A stretch of DNA of 64,000 nt from Leucogyrophana mollusca (GCA_021014945.1 MU266352.1:124001-188000), one strand, 5' to 3'. Shown: positions 23,936 through 36,719, counted from the stretch's first letter. The notes: generated from the sequence alone by a model not told the origin. Numbers and translations are program-made.

Positions 23936-24834
23936 CTATTCTGCAGTAGAGACTGAGGGAACGACTGCTTGGAGTTTTGGTAGCCATTCCTTGGGGAAAT
24001 CCCTGATACTTGGCCGAGAGTTGCTTCTACCACGAACGTGTTCTCCCTTCTTCGCCTTTCGAACCTTGGCTTCTAGATGCCTGGTATCCGCTGGTAGTCC
24101 GCCGTACCTGTCTTTGTTTCGAGCCTGAGGACATGTGTCAGAATATATCACGCAAGCCGAATAACATTGCCTACGTTGGCCTCGGCAATGAGTTTGTCGA
24201 CTGTATCGCTGATCCACTTCAGGTTCATGGCGGGCTTTGGGAAATCCTCGCATGAGATTTTGATGAAGCCATGCTCGGCGGCAGCGTCATCGGGCCAAAA
24301 ACCGGAGTCTTTTGGGGGGTCTGGTGTCCACCGCACACCTGCGAGCAGCTTGATTTTGTGCATAGCAGCCTCATCCGCTAATGGTAGTCGAGCTACTGGC
24401 ACTACGACACTCCGTTTGGCGGTGAGCTGGTGCTCCTCCCCGGCAAAATCGACAGAACGAACGATGAGGGGGGTCGCGGACGAATTTGGTGGAACGAATG
24501 GTTTGCGAAAAGCTGCAGGCGGTTAAGTGCCAGACCCAAAGGTGCAGGGCTGCATATGCTCACCTACAAGTTTTGGCATCTCGTGTTCTATCAACCGAAG
24601 ATAGTTCAGAAATTGTCTTTGTTGGCGGAACATTGTATGCCCGGCGGCCGGAATATCATCTCCCTCGAAGGGCTTCATGTGGTCGGTATTAAAACTAGCT
24701 TGAGCTCTTGACCCAGAGCGCCTGGGCATAAGAGCTGAAGCAGACGAATGCATTTCTCTGGTTGTCATTATGGACGACAACGTCTGCCGACATACCGAAG
24801 GGACGCGCATTGCGCAAAAGAATGTAAAGCGCAA
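23936..24834 (-). CDS. RSM24: Mitochondrial ribosomal protein mS35 (Rsm24)
   Basis: A mitoribosome small-subunit protein. The start at 24834 (or the next ATG at 24810, MRVPSVCRQTLSSIM) provides an Arg/Ser-rich mitochondrial targeting region. The core shows the mS35 signature: RLPLADEAAMHKIKLLAGVR, WTPDPPKDSGF, then IKISCEDFPKPAMNLKWISD and DKLIAEAN. The final exon, after an intron at about 24174-24132, encodes a basic tail (RNKDRYGGLPADTRHLEAK) to the stop at 23936. Size (about 270 residues) and motif order fit. It is transcribed divergently from the CZIB-like gene, with 129 bp between the start codons. Confidence 0.88.
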
Positions 24835-24963
24835 AGTGGAAATCGTAGAAGTTTCAAAAGTTCAAGGCTCCTGCCAAACAGCTGTAAATACGTACAGTAC
24901 ATGTCCTAAAACGGTTGCCGCCGGACGAATATATCGAACGGACTTGCACAACCTCATTGTATC

Positions 24964-25742
24964 ATGGTCGTAAGTGCCTGCAGAACAGGATCTTCCAGGC
25001 CTTATTCATTACACCACTGCCCACTGTATAGCACCTCAAACTTTCTATCAAGGCAGATCTGGAGAATGTCACCGATCTGGTTCCAGCGGCAGACGATTAT
25101 GAGTATTTCTTCGAGGTTACTGATGCATCGTATGTCGAATGAAACAAACTGCTGATCTACGAACGTCAGGTGAAATGCAATAGCTGCCATGAAACACATC
25201 CAAAGTTCGTATCACTGAATCGCAAAGTAGGTCTGATCGGCATCGCCGTCCACCAGATCGTTCTAATCCCACCCCAGGAAGAACGAGAAGTATCTGGTGG
25301 AAAGAAGAGCACTGCCCATTTTGTATGGCGCTGCGGATACTGCAAGCGCGAAAGCTCAGCGAAATTCGAGCCCTCATTTATACCTCAGCCGTACACGCTA
25401 GACTCCAATAGCCAGTTCGCGCCTCTATTGGTGATTGACTGTCGCGGTCTGGAGTTTACCGACTTTGACCCGAAGCTCGGGGTGAGTACAATCCTTCCAC
25501 TTTATTCAGGACTTTCGCCGGAATCTTTCCTTAGGGAAATTGGCAGTGTAAAGGCGCAGAGAGTGGGACACCATTCTCGGAGGTTACTTTCGAGGGGGAT
25601 ACGACCGATTGGGTCGATTACGACGAAAAGGTATGGCTTCGATATATGCGGTTGCTTTAGCGTGCTGACACCACTCCCTGGATCATAGGCCTCGCTTCCT
25701 GTTGGAATCTCGAATATTGAAAGCAAATGGAGCAGAGCTTGA
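24964..25742 (+). CDS. CZIB: CXXC zinc-binding protein (DUF866/CZIB family)
   Basis: A small conserved eukaryotic protein that binds zinc through two CXXC pairs; its cellular role is poorly known. The first exon is only six bases (ATG GTC at 24964-24969). After an intron to 25031 the frame continues HLKLSIKADLENVTDLVPA. Then come VKCNSCHETHPK (first CXXC) and WRCGYCKRESSAKFE (second CXXC), followed by VIDCRGLEFTDFDPK, GAESGTPFSEV and DWVDYDEK. The last exon (from 25689) gives ASLPVGISNIESKW. Motif order is the same as in human C1orf123. Predicted length is about 165 residues. Confidence 0.92.
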
Positions 25743-25917
25743 AAATACGTTGAACATGGAAATACTTGGTTGTGTATGTCCAACACGATGTGGTATGTGT
25801 CCCAAATAGATCGAGTGCAAACGGTATGAATACGCAATGTACCTGGTATTGATGGAAGATATATTAGGAGTGACTAGCCTCTTTTCTCTTCGCCATATGA
25901 TCCCGTAATGGAAGACA

Positions 25918-28200
25918 TCAGGAGGCCTTCGACCCCTTTCTTTCAAGCTGTGGCCCGGCAGCCGCAAAGGAAGACTCGTCTTGCACCGGCGATAGCTCTG
26001 TGTTATGCAGCTCGGTAGATCCACCACCTTTCGATGACGAGGGGCCATCTTCAGCTGATTCCTTCCGAGCATCTTCCCTGTTCGAGCTTGGGCTTGCGTC
26101 ACTGGGGCGCGAGTCCGTCTCTCGGCCTTTTAGCACACTCTCCTTGTGGCGACCTTCCAGCACCTCCTTCTTCCATGTGGCCAGCACGCTTCCACCGTCC
26201 CCGCCGTCATCCATTCCAACAGTAGCTATTGCTTTGATATTATGTTTACTCCTGTCGACAACTTTCCTTTTAATTTTCTTCGCCTTGGCGATCTGCTCGA
26301 ACCTGGGAGAATGTCGTCGGCGGTAACATCCCATAACAATGCGACCTACTCACCCCCATAAAACTGCTTCTGCCTTGCTGATTTTTGCCTTGTGCATGTC
26401 CACCCCTCGGTCCGACAGCCCACCGATGAAATGTCTGAAGTGCTATAATCGGTAGCAAAGTTAAACTTCGCACCGCCTGAGAGCTTTTGAAGGCCTACTC
26501 TTATCGACGTTCTACAACACTCGAATGAGCCGGTAAAACTGGCATTTATAAACTGAAGCCTCACCTGTAGTGCCCTGACAAAGGAGAGAGCTTATGGATT
26601 ACGCCATCCTTGACTGAGATCAGGCCCGCTGAAGTCACAATACCACCAGCTAAGAATGAAGAGTGCTGGAAAGAACCGGTTTCTACTTCGCATCAATAAC
26701 GGAAGACGGCAAGAAACTTCGTGTTCACCTTTGATGCCGATAAAAATGTTGACTATAAAGAAAAGCAGTGCTTTCAGATATGCTATTAGGATTGAAGAGA
26801 GGTTCGACTGACAGCTTTTGTCCTTTAAAAGGATAATGAACTCGAGGTCAGCTCGAAGTCTATTGACAAAGGAAATGATTGGAGATACCGCGACGTATAT
26901 CCACGTGTTCCGTTGTACGGTCTTTCGGAGAAGCCTGTCCATCATTCCATTCATGGTGAGATGGCCTCTAATTGACCGTGCAAGTCTCGTCTTTCCCTTC
27001 TCCGGTCCTACATAGTGCGTTGCCATATTTTCCTCCACTATGCTGCCAGTTGACACCGAGGATGCCATGTTGAAACTATCACGGCGGGGGACAGGAGGGT
27101 TCTCAGCTTCCTCTGGGTAGTGAGGGACTATACCTCTGCCTTGCCCTTGATCTTTCCAGCGACCAGCTGTCGTATCAACAAGGACGCCATTGCGAGCCCA
27201 ACGTAGCTTTCCCTCATTGTCTATGTTGACAAGGTAGTTCAACCCTGCGTTCGCTCAGTGGTCAAAGAACATCTGGTCTTTCGGCGCGAGGTGCTCACGT
27301 TGCTCTGGAGCCAGATATCTGAGACAAAAGTCGTGAAACGGGGAGATCGTGAGTGCCAGGCTTGACTTACACTATACGCTGGAATGAAAGCATCCACTCA
27401 GGATCGACGTATTATATTGTGCCTCTAGATACTCACCTCTTCCTCTAACCGTTCTCTTGGGCACTCGTCCAATGAAAGGTTCTTTCCTTCGCCTTGGTCG
27501 AGCCTGTGCACAGTGAGGACATCCAGAAAACAGCTAGAAGCACGTCCTACCATTTGAAGAAGTTGTCTGCAGTGTCCTCTTGCTGCCATCGTCGATGATA
27601 CCACTATTGGTGGTGTTTTTAAACGGCGAATCGCTGTCAACTGGATCAAGGGCACCAACCTTCACTAGATGACGTCCGGTTAGATCATTGGAAACTGCTG
27701 AGAGTGAAAACTCAACAATTTGAACCATAACGGTGCCTTCTAGGAAGAGGACATCTTTGTGAACAGCGTTCTCTACGAAACCGAAAGGCTACAAATGACT
27801 TACGCATCCACGAGCTCTAGCCAATGCTGGGTTTCTAATATCTTGTCGTATGCCAAGACCTCTTGCTCCGATCTATCTTTCGCATAAGGGGCATTCGTGT
27901 CCTGTATCCTGGCAGCGAGGAAAACTGAACGCTTCCATCGGGTGCGAGGATCGTTCTTTCCCTTATCCGCGTCAAGCCTATCAAGCTGCACCACACGGGT
28001 GAACCGAGTGTGTGAGGCAATTCTATGTGACGGACCTTCATCTGCGCGTGAACCGCGGCATCTTTCCAGCGAGAGTTGGTATCCAATAGTTGTGATCGAC
28101 CACCGATGGCCGATTTCTTTCGCCATGCACGTTGTATTCGAAGTGCTGCTTGAGTGCGTCGCTCCAAGTTTGTGTACGTCGCATTGTCGTGGTCTTGCAT
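25918..28200 (-). CDS. IQ calmodulin-binding motif protein, fungal family
   Basis: A multi-exon gene for a fungus-wide protein of unknown function. Near the N-terminus, [14 protein letters not shown] is a calmodulin-binding IQ motif. Next come [14 protein letters not shown] and [11 protein letters not shown], then RHRYGSN-LK-WYHRRW, then [20 protein letters not shown] with [29 protein letters not shown] follows. The C-terminal half holds [20 protein letters not shown] and LSPLSGHYR, conserved in the family, and then a Ser/Glu/Lys-rich low-complexity tail to the stop at 25918. Several exons are very small, including a predicted 5-nt exon. The start at 28200 ([11 protein letters not shown]) is a choice; an extra upstream exon reaching 28281 is possible. 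Calcium/calmodulin control is inferred from the IQ motif. Confidence 0.78.
27660..27664 (-). other. Predicted 5-nt micro-exon of the IQ-motif gene
   Basis: The bases TGAAG (minus strand) lie between CTAG and GTTGGT. They are required to join ..RHRYGSN to WYHRRW.. in frame as N-L-K-W-Y-H. The flanking introns would be 52 and 56 bp. Confidence 0.55.
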
Positions 28201-28525
28201 TCTGTCAAACCTTTCGCCCACCTTGTCAGCTGCAGTGTGGACTGTTGAAAGCATAGCAAGGGCTAAGTGGAGGCATACCATGTTTTGACGAGCAATACCC
28301 CAGTGACGTCATACCCCACCGGGGGAAAAGGCTAACCACTGTCCGACTGTGCGGTCCAGTGCTAGTCACATTACGAGTACATCTTCCTCCGTACACAGAA
28401 TTATAGTCGATCATATGAACAATGGTGCTAACAATCAGGAAAAACGAAACAAAAGGAAGGATATGTGCAGTGTATAGCAAGAAGAGGTAAATGTGATTGG
28501 AAATGAATGATATAGTAGGTCCCGA
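28201..28525. promoter_or_regulatory. IQ-gene promoter and BCK1 3' flank
   Basis: A 325-bp gap holding the 5' flank of the IQ-motif gene and the 3' flank of BCK1. A possible 5' exon of the IQ gene may lie in 28201-28281. Confidence 0.35.
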
Positions 28526-31500
28526 CTACTTGAAATCCATGAACATCCACCCTTCTGGAAGCTCTAGATAGGGATGCTGCTGCAGCTCAGCTGCGCTTGC
28601 GCGTTCATCCGGGTTACTGCAAACAAGCAATCAGCTAAGTGAATGCCTGCAGAGCGAGGCCGCATCATCAACACTTACGTAGCAAAACACCTGTTCTTGA
28701 AGTCGGTCGCAAGATCTGACAGAATCACTTCTGAAGGAATGGGCGGCGACTGTTGCTGATGTATCACCTGCAAAATGATAGCTGAGGCGCTGCTTCAGCT
28801 GACTCGCGTTGTCAGTACGTACCTTGTACATGACGGTGAAGAAATCTTCGTCACTCCAAGGTCTCTTCCCGGCCCACATCTCGAGCACAACGCATCCGAC
28901 GCTCCAGATGTCGATCTTGGAGTTGTATCCTTTTCCCTTTTGTGCATTGATAACCTCAGGTGCCATCCAGAAGACTGTGCCCTGCATAGCTGTGAATGCG
29001 GGTGCGTTGGTATCATCGGTTCGCTTCGAAATCCCAAAATCCGAGATCTTGCAAATGCCCGTCTTCTCCACCAGGATATTGTCTGATTTCAGATCCTATA
29101 GTAGATTGAGCAAACGGTTGATAAATGCTACATTGGGAGGACCCGTACGAACCCGATGTATGATGTTCTTGGAGTGAAGGTAGTCGAGCCCGTCCAGAAT
29201 TTGGCTGGTGAATGATTTCGTGACCTCTTCATCAAACCGGCCATGGTCTCGCAAGCAGCTTCCAATCGAGCCACCTGGCACGTATTCCAGAAAGCTGCGC
29301 TGACATCAGACAACACATGACGGATTATATGCTCGGAGGCTCACATGCTCAAGAAACTCGGGGTCTCTTCAAAGCCAAGATACTGGACGATGTGGGGATG
29401 GTCCAAATCCTTGAGCGTCTCACTCTCCATCTTCAATGCCTGCACAAAGTTGGCCTGCCGGTGATCACTCTTATCACTGGCGGTAGTTGGAATCTCAACC
29501 TGCTTCACCGCGATCATCTCGCCTGTGGTGGCATTAAGGGCCAAATAAACGCGCCCATAAGTTCCTTTGCCAATGAGTTCACCGCGAACCCATTTAAAAA
29601 TTGCTATAACCAGTTGAACATCAGAGTCAGCTTGGGTGAGCTTGATAACACGTACGTCTTGGTCCACCAGACGGGGAATCAGGAGACGCCCTACTGAGAC
29701 TCGGCCGGCTTTGCGAGGTCAAGACTTCTTCCACGCGACTACCCCATAACTTTGTGCTTCTCTTGCGCAGGACATTGCTGTAAGACGATGCCGAAGCCCT
29801 GGATGTACGGTCAATCCGCTTCTTGTGTTCCTCCGCGACGTATCGAATAGACTTCTTCCCTTTCATCAAAATCCTATCCTTGTCGAACGCAGAAGGTGCG
29901 CCGTAGACAGGCTCGACGGCAGTTGGGGATGTTCCGCCGGAATTGGCTTCAATGACAGGCTTATCAAGATCGTGCTCCGGGAAGAAGTCCTGAAGACGGT
30001 CGTAGACATCCTCGGGAGGCGGACGAGGCGCCCAGGTAGAGTCCTCGAAAGTGGTGCTTTTGTGACTATTCTTGGGTGTCCGTGGCCTTTGAGGGCGTGG
30101 TCGTGGGCGGTAGTCGGGTGGAGGGGGGAAGATTGTGGGGTCAGCACGCGTAATCGTCGCCGAACCAGGGCTGGGGGTTTCGATAGTGAGACCAGGTAGA
30201 GCCCTTGGACTCTTTGAGCTCGGCTCGGGCTCTCGTGGCTTCCGTGCCCAGATGATATCGGTCTCGTTTGTGCCCACGTCATCATAACCCCCTGATGGGA
30301 CCACAGTCGAGGTTTCGTCGGGCGTCGAGGTGGTTCTTTGCGAGGCAAATGCCCCCAGCTCTCGAAGAAGCCGATCCCCGTCTCCCGGACGAACTGTGTC
30401 CTCCTGTCCCGACGAAGTGAAGGTTGGAACCGAGTTCGTCCCGCCAGACGTACTAGGTCGCGACCCAAGAGAGCTGACAGGACTGCGGGGAGGGACGTCC
30501 GGCAGCGCATGCACGGGACGAGGCTGAGAGGCGCCATAATGACCGGGTCGCAGGGAAGGGGGTAGCCCCGCTGTGTAGTCGTCTTCTCGAACAACATCAA
30601 CCCCAAACCTAGGCATTGAGCCACTGCGTACGTGCGGAGTAGGAACCGGACGAACGCCGCCGTTTTCGCGAACAGGTTCGTTTGTTATAAGGCTCTCCAA
30701 AGGCCCTGGATGTCGTTGCTGGCCCGGTGAAGCCGAGTGTGGTCTCGGATACGGCTCTTGTGTAGGAGAGAGATACCCACCAATTGATCCAGCATTGTGT
30801 GTGGGGGGAGAGTGGAGAGGGAGTCGGGGCTCAGAGGTGGCATTCTCAGTGGAGATGCCCTGGGTGGACGGAAGTGGGCGGTGATGGCGAGGCGACTCGA
30901 GTCTTGGTTGGTAAGACGAACTAGCGGGGGGAAGGGAAGGTGGAGAACCTGTCGAAAGCATGGGTCGACTCGGTGACTGCCTGAGAGGGGGCTGCGGAAG
31001 CTTCGTCGCCGCCAAAGTTTCCATGCTCTTTGCGTTTTTCAATTTCGAAGGCCAAGAAGGTGCACTTGGCTTGAAAAAGTTCGGCGGGACCAGTTTTCCA
31101 CCGGAGTTACTGTAGGACGGCTTGGGGGGTTTATGATTGCTCCGTTTCTTCTGCGAAGATGAACGTGCAAGGCTCGAAGTTACCGGGGGAGACCCGGAAC
31201 CTTTCTTGAGTATCGGAGGTGGCTCCGTATCACGAGGAACAAACACCCAGTTTTCGCCACGATCAGCAGCATTGTCGGTTGACAACTGCTCTCTGAGCGG
31301 AGGAGCTGCATACCTGTTGGCGCAGGTCTGTTCCGCTGGCCTCGACCTGCCATGTCCTGATTCGGAAGGCTCGTTTTCTCGATACGACTTCTCGTGCTCT
31401 TCTTCGTCTGAGCCTCTCCGAGCGCGTCGTCCAGAGGGGGTAGTAACATCGTCATGAAGGGCGAGCGGACGGCTAGGAGTGAGGCTCGGCATAGAGCTCT

Positions 31501-32800
31501 GTGGTGGCTGATCCAAGCCGCCGCCTCGACTGCGGTTGACGGAAGGTAGATAAGGCCCATTTAGTGATGCAGGAGAAGACGGCTGCCGGGTGTTGCGAGG
31601 AGACCTTAGGCTATTGGTCACGCTAGGAGGCTGGTGATGCGGAAGTGGTCGCAATGTACTCCTGTTGTCGGAATCATCGATGACATCCGAGATCGATGAT
31701 TCATAGCCTCCTTCACGTGCAGGATCTTCGGATGAAATACTTTCATCCCTGGATGACTTGGAAAGCTTTGGTCGGGGAACTAAAGGGCCAATTAACACTG
31801 GTGGCGGAGGAATCGACCGGACGGGGGACGTAGGCAATGATGTTTCGTGAACTTTGGCTTGAGGGTGAGATATAAGAAATTTCAAAGTTCCATCCCTATC
31901 CCCCTGGTCATGAACAAGCTTGAATAATTGATCGTTCGACAGTGCTTCCCCGTTTGCATATTGGCTGATCTGGGTGCGATAAATGGAGAAATGGCCATTT
32001 TGATCCTCGTCAGAGATGCGCATCTATAATACAAAAAATGTCAATCACTATCCAAAAGACGGGGAACGGCCACCAATACGGACCTCCGTGAAAATGCGCT
32101 CCCAAATGAAAGCAGCACTCCGCGCGCCAGTGACGTTGACGGTGGTGTAAGCATGACAATCAAACGTTACCATGATCACTACTTCAGGTTGAGAAGTTGG
32201 CGACGGCAAAGAGGGAGTCGGAGACTGTGAAGAGTGTGTCAGACGGAAGAATTCAAGTATGATGTAAAAAAAAATGCGTACGTGTAGAGAAGGCTCCGGT
32301 TCCATTCGATGTGAAGAACCCCTGCGATGTCGCCAATGGAGTGTCTCCGCAAATTTCTGGACGAACCCAGAAGGGGGGCCATCGACCCGTTCTTTCGAGC
32401 CACGTGCCTCATCCTCGCCATAAACGTCTGTGGGGAAATCGGAAGCTGCTGCCTGGCCTGGAGTACTCGGCGGAGGAGTAGACTCGACGGCAGCCGAGCT
32501 GTTGCTTGAAGGAGATGAGAGGGTCGGATTTGAGCTTGATGGTGGATACTGATGGGGCATTGTCAGAGGCGGAGGGCCCGACCTAGGATAGCGGGATGAT
32601 GACGGCCCAGCAACAGCGGAGGAAGAAGACGGAGGTAAAGAACGGTAGGACACATCATTGAGATAGTAAGATTTATCGAGATTCTCGTCGTCGCTGCTAC
32701 TCGAATCGCCAGGGTCTGGATTTGAGATAACCAGGACGCGAGCCGGGCGAGACCTGGCTGCGCTGGACTTTGTATCTTCGGACATGGTTAAGGTTGGCAT
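28526..32800 (-). CDS. BCK1: MAP kinase kinase kinase BCK1 (cell-wall integrity pathway)
   Basis: A Ser/Thr kinase that activates the Mkk/Slt2 cascade under Pkc1. The N-terminus has a conserved region around [20 protein letters not shown] and [12 protein letters not shown] very long Pro/Ser-rich stretch, uninterrupted by stops from 32023 to 29627, makes up most of the protein and looks disordered. The C-terminal kinase domain has the glycine loop [17 protein letters not shown], the ATP-binding Lys in MIAVKQVEI, the catalytic loop [10 protein letters not shown], the DFG motif in [10 protein letters not shown], the substrate loop [11 protein letters not shown] and [15 protein letters not shown]. 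It ends [16 protein letters not shown]. All catalytic residues are intact. About 1,300 residues. The start may be 32800 or the next ATG at 32785. Confidence 0.92.
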
Positions 32801-33689
32801 CTACCACTTGCCAACGTCGTCTGATCTCTCCCGCTGAGCGAGCGTGATAAACCGACCAAGATATTGACCTACAGAGACGGACGTTGCCAGCAACGAACAT
32901 ATACCAGCAGAGACGCTGGGACTATAAAGTCAATTCGCTTTGGAATAGTCTGCGGGAGCTGCGCTGTGGGGGAGAGATTCAAGCCGGCCAAATGGTGGGA
33001 TGGCAAACTGAGCTTGATGGCGTTGGAAGCCAGAGGGAGAAGTGCTAGGCCAGCTGACTAAGCACAAGGCAATACTCATCCGCATTGGGAAGATCGCGGC
33101 AACATGCAACGGCCTGTAACCGACCTGCATTCTGAAAAGAATATTCGAATACTAAGCACAATCCTAGCGAACATATGGCCTCTGCATTTTCATTTCCATG
33201 TAGAGCACCACGCCTCGAGGACAACGTGCAGCCTTGGGGAGAGCATTTTACTGTCGCTCCAGGGTGAATGAACTGTTGTTTGTGCCAACCGCGGTGAGTT
33301 GCTGGACTGAGCCGTAACGGCGGCGTCCGGTAATTTCACGGGACCGTCCACTGGCCGACAACGGAACCCATGGCCATCTTTCGTCTCGTTTCGTGGGCCA
33401 AAGATAACCCAGAAGAGACGCCTAGTGGCATCCACGTTGCAATTTGCTTTTGTGCTTCAAAGATTAAGGGGGCAACCGTCGTTAGCCCCAGGTCCTTCAA
33501 ACGACCTCAGTAAGGATGATCCGAGCGTATGGATCACTCAAGGCAGCCCTCTCATAGCCATTTACGTGGCTTGCGTTACTGATAGGGCGTGCACTTCCAT
33601 TGGGTGAGCCCCCATGACGAGATTACAGAAAGCTTGTCCAATCGTGGGTTCACTATGCTACATGTGTTCAATACTTTACATCCTTTCCG
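32801..33689. promoter_or_regulatory. BCK1 upstream region and GID8 3' flank
   Basis: An 889-bp gap, the largest in the first 50 kb. It presumably holds a long BCK1 promoter and 5' UTR. Short open frames on both strands show nothing recognisable. Confidence 0.45.
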
Positions 33690-34888
33690 TTATTCTCGCA
33701 TACGCGAGTCCTCGCTTGGCTCATCTCTTTGACCACTTGAAGAAAAGCCGTCTCGAAGGTCCACCTATCCGCAGCACATTAACGCAAGGCATTGCCATAC
33801 TTGAACAAAAGAATCTCACCTTGGGAAAGTCGGCACGCTCGCTCAACATAGACTCACCCCAACAGAGAAGCTTCAGCAGCTGTATCAGCTTTACCTCTTT
33901 CCCCTGACTGAAGCTTTCCAGGATTGCGGCGTTTACCTCCCCGGCGGTTTTCATGCGCTGGGCGGGGGAAAGGAGCTCGGAGATAGCACTTGGAGCCGAG
34001 GATGAAGATTCAAATGCCAAAAGTGCCATGGTCCGCTCCAGCTCAGAGAGAAATTCTGGATTAGCTTCCCCCCTAGGAGCCAGCTCTTCCTGTGCGAATG
34101 TAAGAGCCTCTGCTATTTGTCCCCGTCGTATATACTCGATAAGCTTCTGTTGTTGCAGATGAAAATACAATGCGTGGTTTGTGTCCAAAATCTACGGCAG
34201 GAATCACGTCAGTCCAAAGTTCTTTCGCTTCGTAGATACCAGCCAAACGAAAGGGAGATCATATTGAAGACTGAAGTTTTGGTTTACAAGTCTCATCACC
34301 GACTTCTAAAAAGTCTGAGAGTGGTGCATGAAACGTTTTAATCCTATGTCCCTCGTTTACTTGATCGCAAAATAGAGGAACAACTCACCTCTGGATTCAG
34401 GTCGTTTACTCTTGTGATGGCTTCCTCGACGTCACCTCGTTGTAGGGCTTCACGTATGACCATTCTACTTTCAATACTCTCGAAGTCGACAGGTGCTGAA
34501 ACGTTCGCCTCGTCACTAAACTCTTCTGCAGCAGACTTGTATCCCTCGATCACGAGGTAGTCCATGATGAGGCGGTTCAAATCACTGAAATTTCAATGTG
34601 AGTCAAGGAAGACATGTGGCCGAAAAACAAACGAAGAGAGGACGTATCAGATAATACATGCAATATTTTCTCTCATCTCAGAGTTCAGAGAGATTCCCAT
34701 TGATGTTTTTCATCCTTGTCCAAGTCAAACGTGAAAAAATTACTCACTCTTTCGTAACCTGAACTTCGCGGAGACGCTGCTCCCATTCTTCTTTCCGAAT
34801 TGTGCTCCGAGGAGGAGGAGCCTGCGGATACAGCCAACGTACATTAGAACTGACACGCGCTGTAGAGCAAGCGAAGGATACTAACCAT
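33690..34888 (-). CDS. GID8: GID8, LisH-CTLH-CRA subunit of the GID/CTLH ubiquitin ligase
   Basis: A scaffold subunit of the GID E3 ligase, which degrades gluconeogenic enzymes in yeast. The first exon is just the ATG (34886-34888). After an intron comes APPPRSTIRKEEWEQRLREV. The LisH motif is DLNRLIMDYLVIEGYKSAAE. The CTLH region is VIREALQRGDVEEAITRVND. The CRA part contains DTNHALYFHLQQQKLIEYIR and SELERTMALLAF. A last intron (ending ..ATAG) joins FPK to VDLRDGFSS, which matches the family end, with stop at 33690. Reading through that intron would end at 33721 with a non-homologous tail. About 230 residues, close to human GID8 throughout. Confidence 0.93.
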
Positions 34889-35047
34889 GAGTGTGACGGT
34901 GGTGAAGGTGGAAGGAATTTAAACTCACTCGCTCTTTAGGGCAGGTTTGTTTGGTATGCTGCCGATGAACCATGATGAGATTTAACTTTTTGGGATGTCC
35001 CCACAAGCACTCTACTTCTAAGTAGCCATAACGCAGTGGGCTCCAGT

Positions 35048-36719
35048 TTACGAAAAGAAAGGCTCTATAGGATATGTCAAGTGATTCTGTGCCTCCCAGG
35101 AATGCTGCCACTCGTTGACGCGAACCATTAGCTCCACCCAATCCTCCTCACTCTCTACCCCCTGCAACCATACTTCCTCTATGCCGAGCTGTTCGATCCT
35201 CTTCCAGCCCCGTTTCATACATTGATCATTCTTAGCCTCTCTTCGCCATTTCTCCACGTACTTCTTTCCATCCTGAGGTATCGCGCCTTGTTGCTTTAGA
35301 TACTCCATCAAGCTGTCCTGGTAGTCGAAAGTGTCCTGATAGATCATACGGTGCCCTACATAGTAGGGATCGAAGCCTGCCAAGCGCATATTCTCTTCGC
35401 GGACCGCCAGCTGACGCAACATGTCTTCCCGAGGAGGAAGCAAGCTGGAATTGGCAAGGACATGCGCCACCAATGTCCCCTGAACTGTATCAGATGGGAA
35501 GTTGTACCCCATCACGGGTTGCCCAATAAACGCCAGAGCACTTGTTGGATATGATGGGGAAAGCGAGAATATGTGTTCGTGAAGGGGAAAGATGTATCGC
35601 ATGTTGGTCACCAGGCCCTGCAGATATGTTTCGTTCGAGTGAGCATTAGGTAAGACTGAAAGTTCGCCGCTCGCTTCAAGGAAAGGGATGCGAATATCAT
35701 AACCTGTACCGAGGAGGACGGAGTCGATATCGGTCACGGTGGAGCCATCTACGAAGACGACCGCATCCGACGTGAAATGAGATACCTCTGGCACAGTGAC
35801 GACTTTGCCATTCGCCGGCGCGAATTTGCCTCGTACGGAGTGATACGTCTCCAAAATAAATCAGCATCAACGAATGAATGGAGAAGCCACCCTTACCGTT
35901 TTCGCGAAGGGGGCAATCTGGGACGCTAGGTCCTGTGAGCTAGGGCCAGAACCAATAACCAGTACAGTCTGGTTCACGTAGCGTGACGGCAGTCTGTACC
36001 ATAGTGCATGAAGGATCTCTCGGCTCTGGCTAGTGCTGGGACTGCCCGCGAGCCAGTCTTCTTGTCCATTGAAGTGTGGCACGTGAGGGTAATGGAAGTG
36101 ACCATTCGCCACAATCAGATGATCAAACGACTTGCGCAACTCTTCTTGTTCATGGTTGCGCACCACGACGTCCCAGTGTCCAGCTGTGGAATCCCCTATC
36201 CAAGAAGAGGACGCAACGGTGTGATTCAAGCGAATATACGGGTAAAGATTGAAGTGCTGAGCATAGTCTTGATGGTATTGTTCTACGCGGTCATGACTGG
36301 GAAACAATGCAGTATTCGGAGGGAACGGGAACCCAGGAGGCGTCATCGTTGGAACCGGAATATTTGTGTGAAGAAGAGGGTACAGAGGCGTCTCTGGTAA
36401 GTCCGGAGGATGTGCATCGTGTGGATCAGGTAACCTATCGGTGAGCGTCGCTTCAGCCCTAGGCCACATACACGAAGCAGTGCGCTTACCAGAGGCCGCC
36501 GACATTGCTACGCTGCTCAAAAAGTACAATCTCCCAGTCTTTGCGGATATGCTCTGGGAGATCAAGGAGGGTCTTAAGAGCTGCTAGTCCTGCAGTGCCA
36601 GCACCAACCACAGCGATCGACTTGAAAGGCAACACAACTTCGACATTTTGTACTGGATTCGTCGCAGGCAACAAGGGCGATGAGAGAAACGATAACACGA
36701 CTTGCACCAAATTTTTCAT
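35048..36719 (-). CDS. Flavin-containing monooxygenase with N-terminal hydrophobic leader
   Basis: A FAD- and NADPH-dependent monooxygenase. The start at 36719 gives a hydrophobic leader (MKNLVQVVLSFLSSPLLPAT) that looks like a signal peptide or anchor. The FAD-binding Rossmann motif is IAVVGAGTAGLAALKTLL. The FMO signature region is IVANGHFHYPHVPHFNG, and the NADPH-binding motif is VLVIGSGPSSQDLASQIA. The C-terminal part contains VLLGTGYDIRIPFLE (the ATG-type motif as GTGYD) and FIGQPVMGYNFP. An intron near 36490-36435 joins NVGGLW to the second exon and another lies near 35860-35900. Substrate unknown. The nearest genes, GID8 and RRP15, are unrelated to it. Confidence 0.87.

Noticed and set aside
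31137..31560. Plus- and minus-strand alternative frames inside BCK1
   Set aside because: Shadows of the long Pro/Ser-rich coding exon.
33721..33780. Alternative C-terminus of GID8 ending at 33721
   Set aside because: It reads through a good intron; splicing instead gives VDLRDGFSS, matching the family end.
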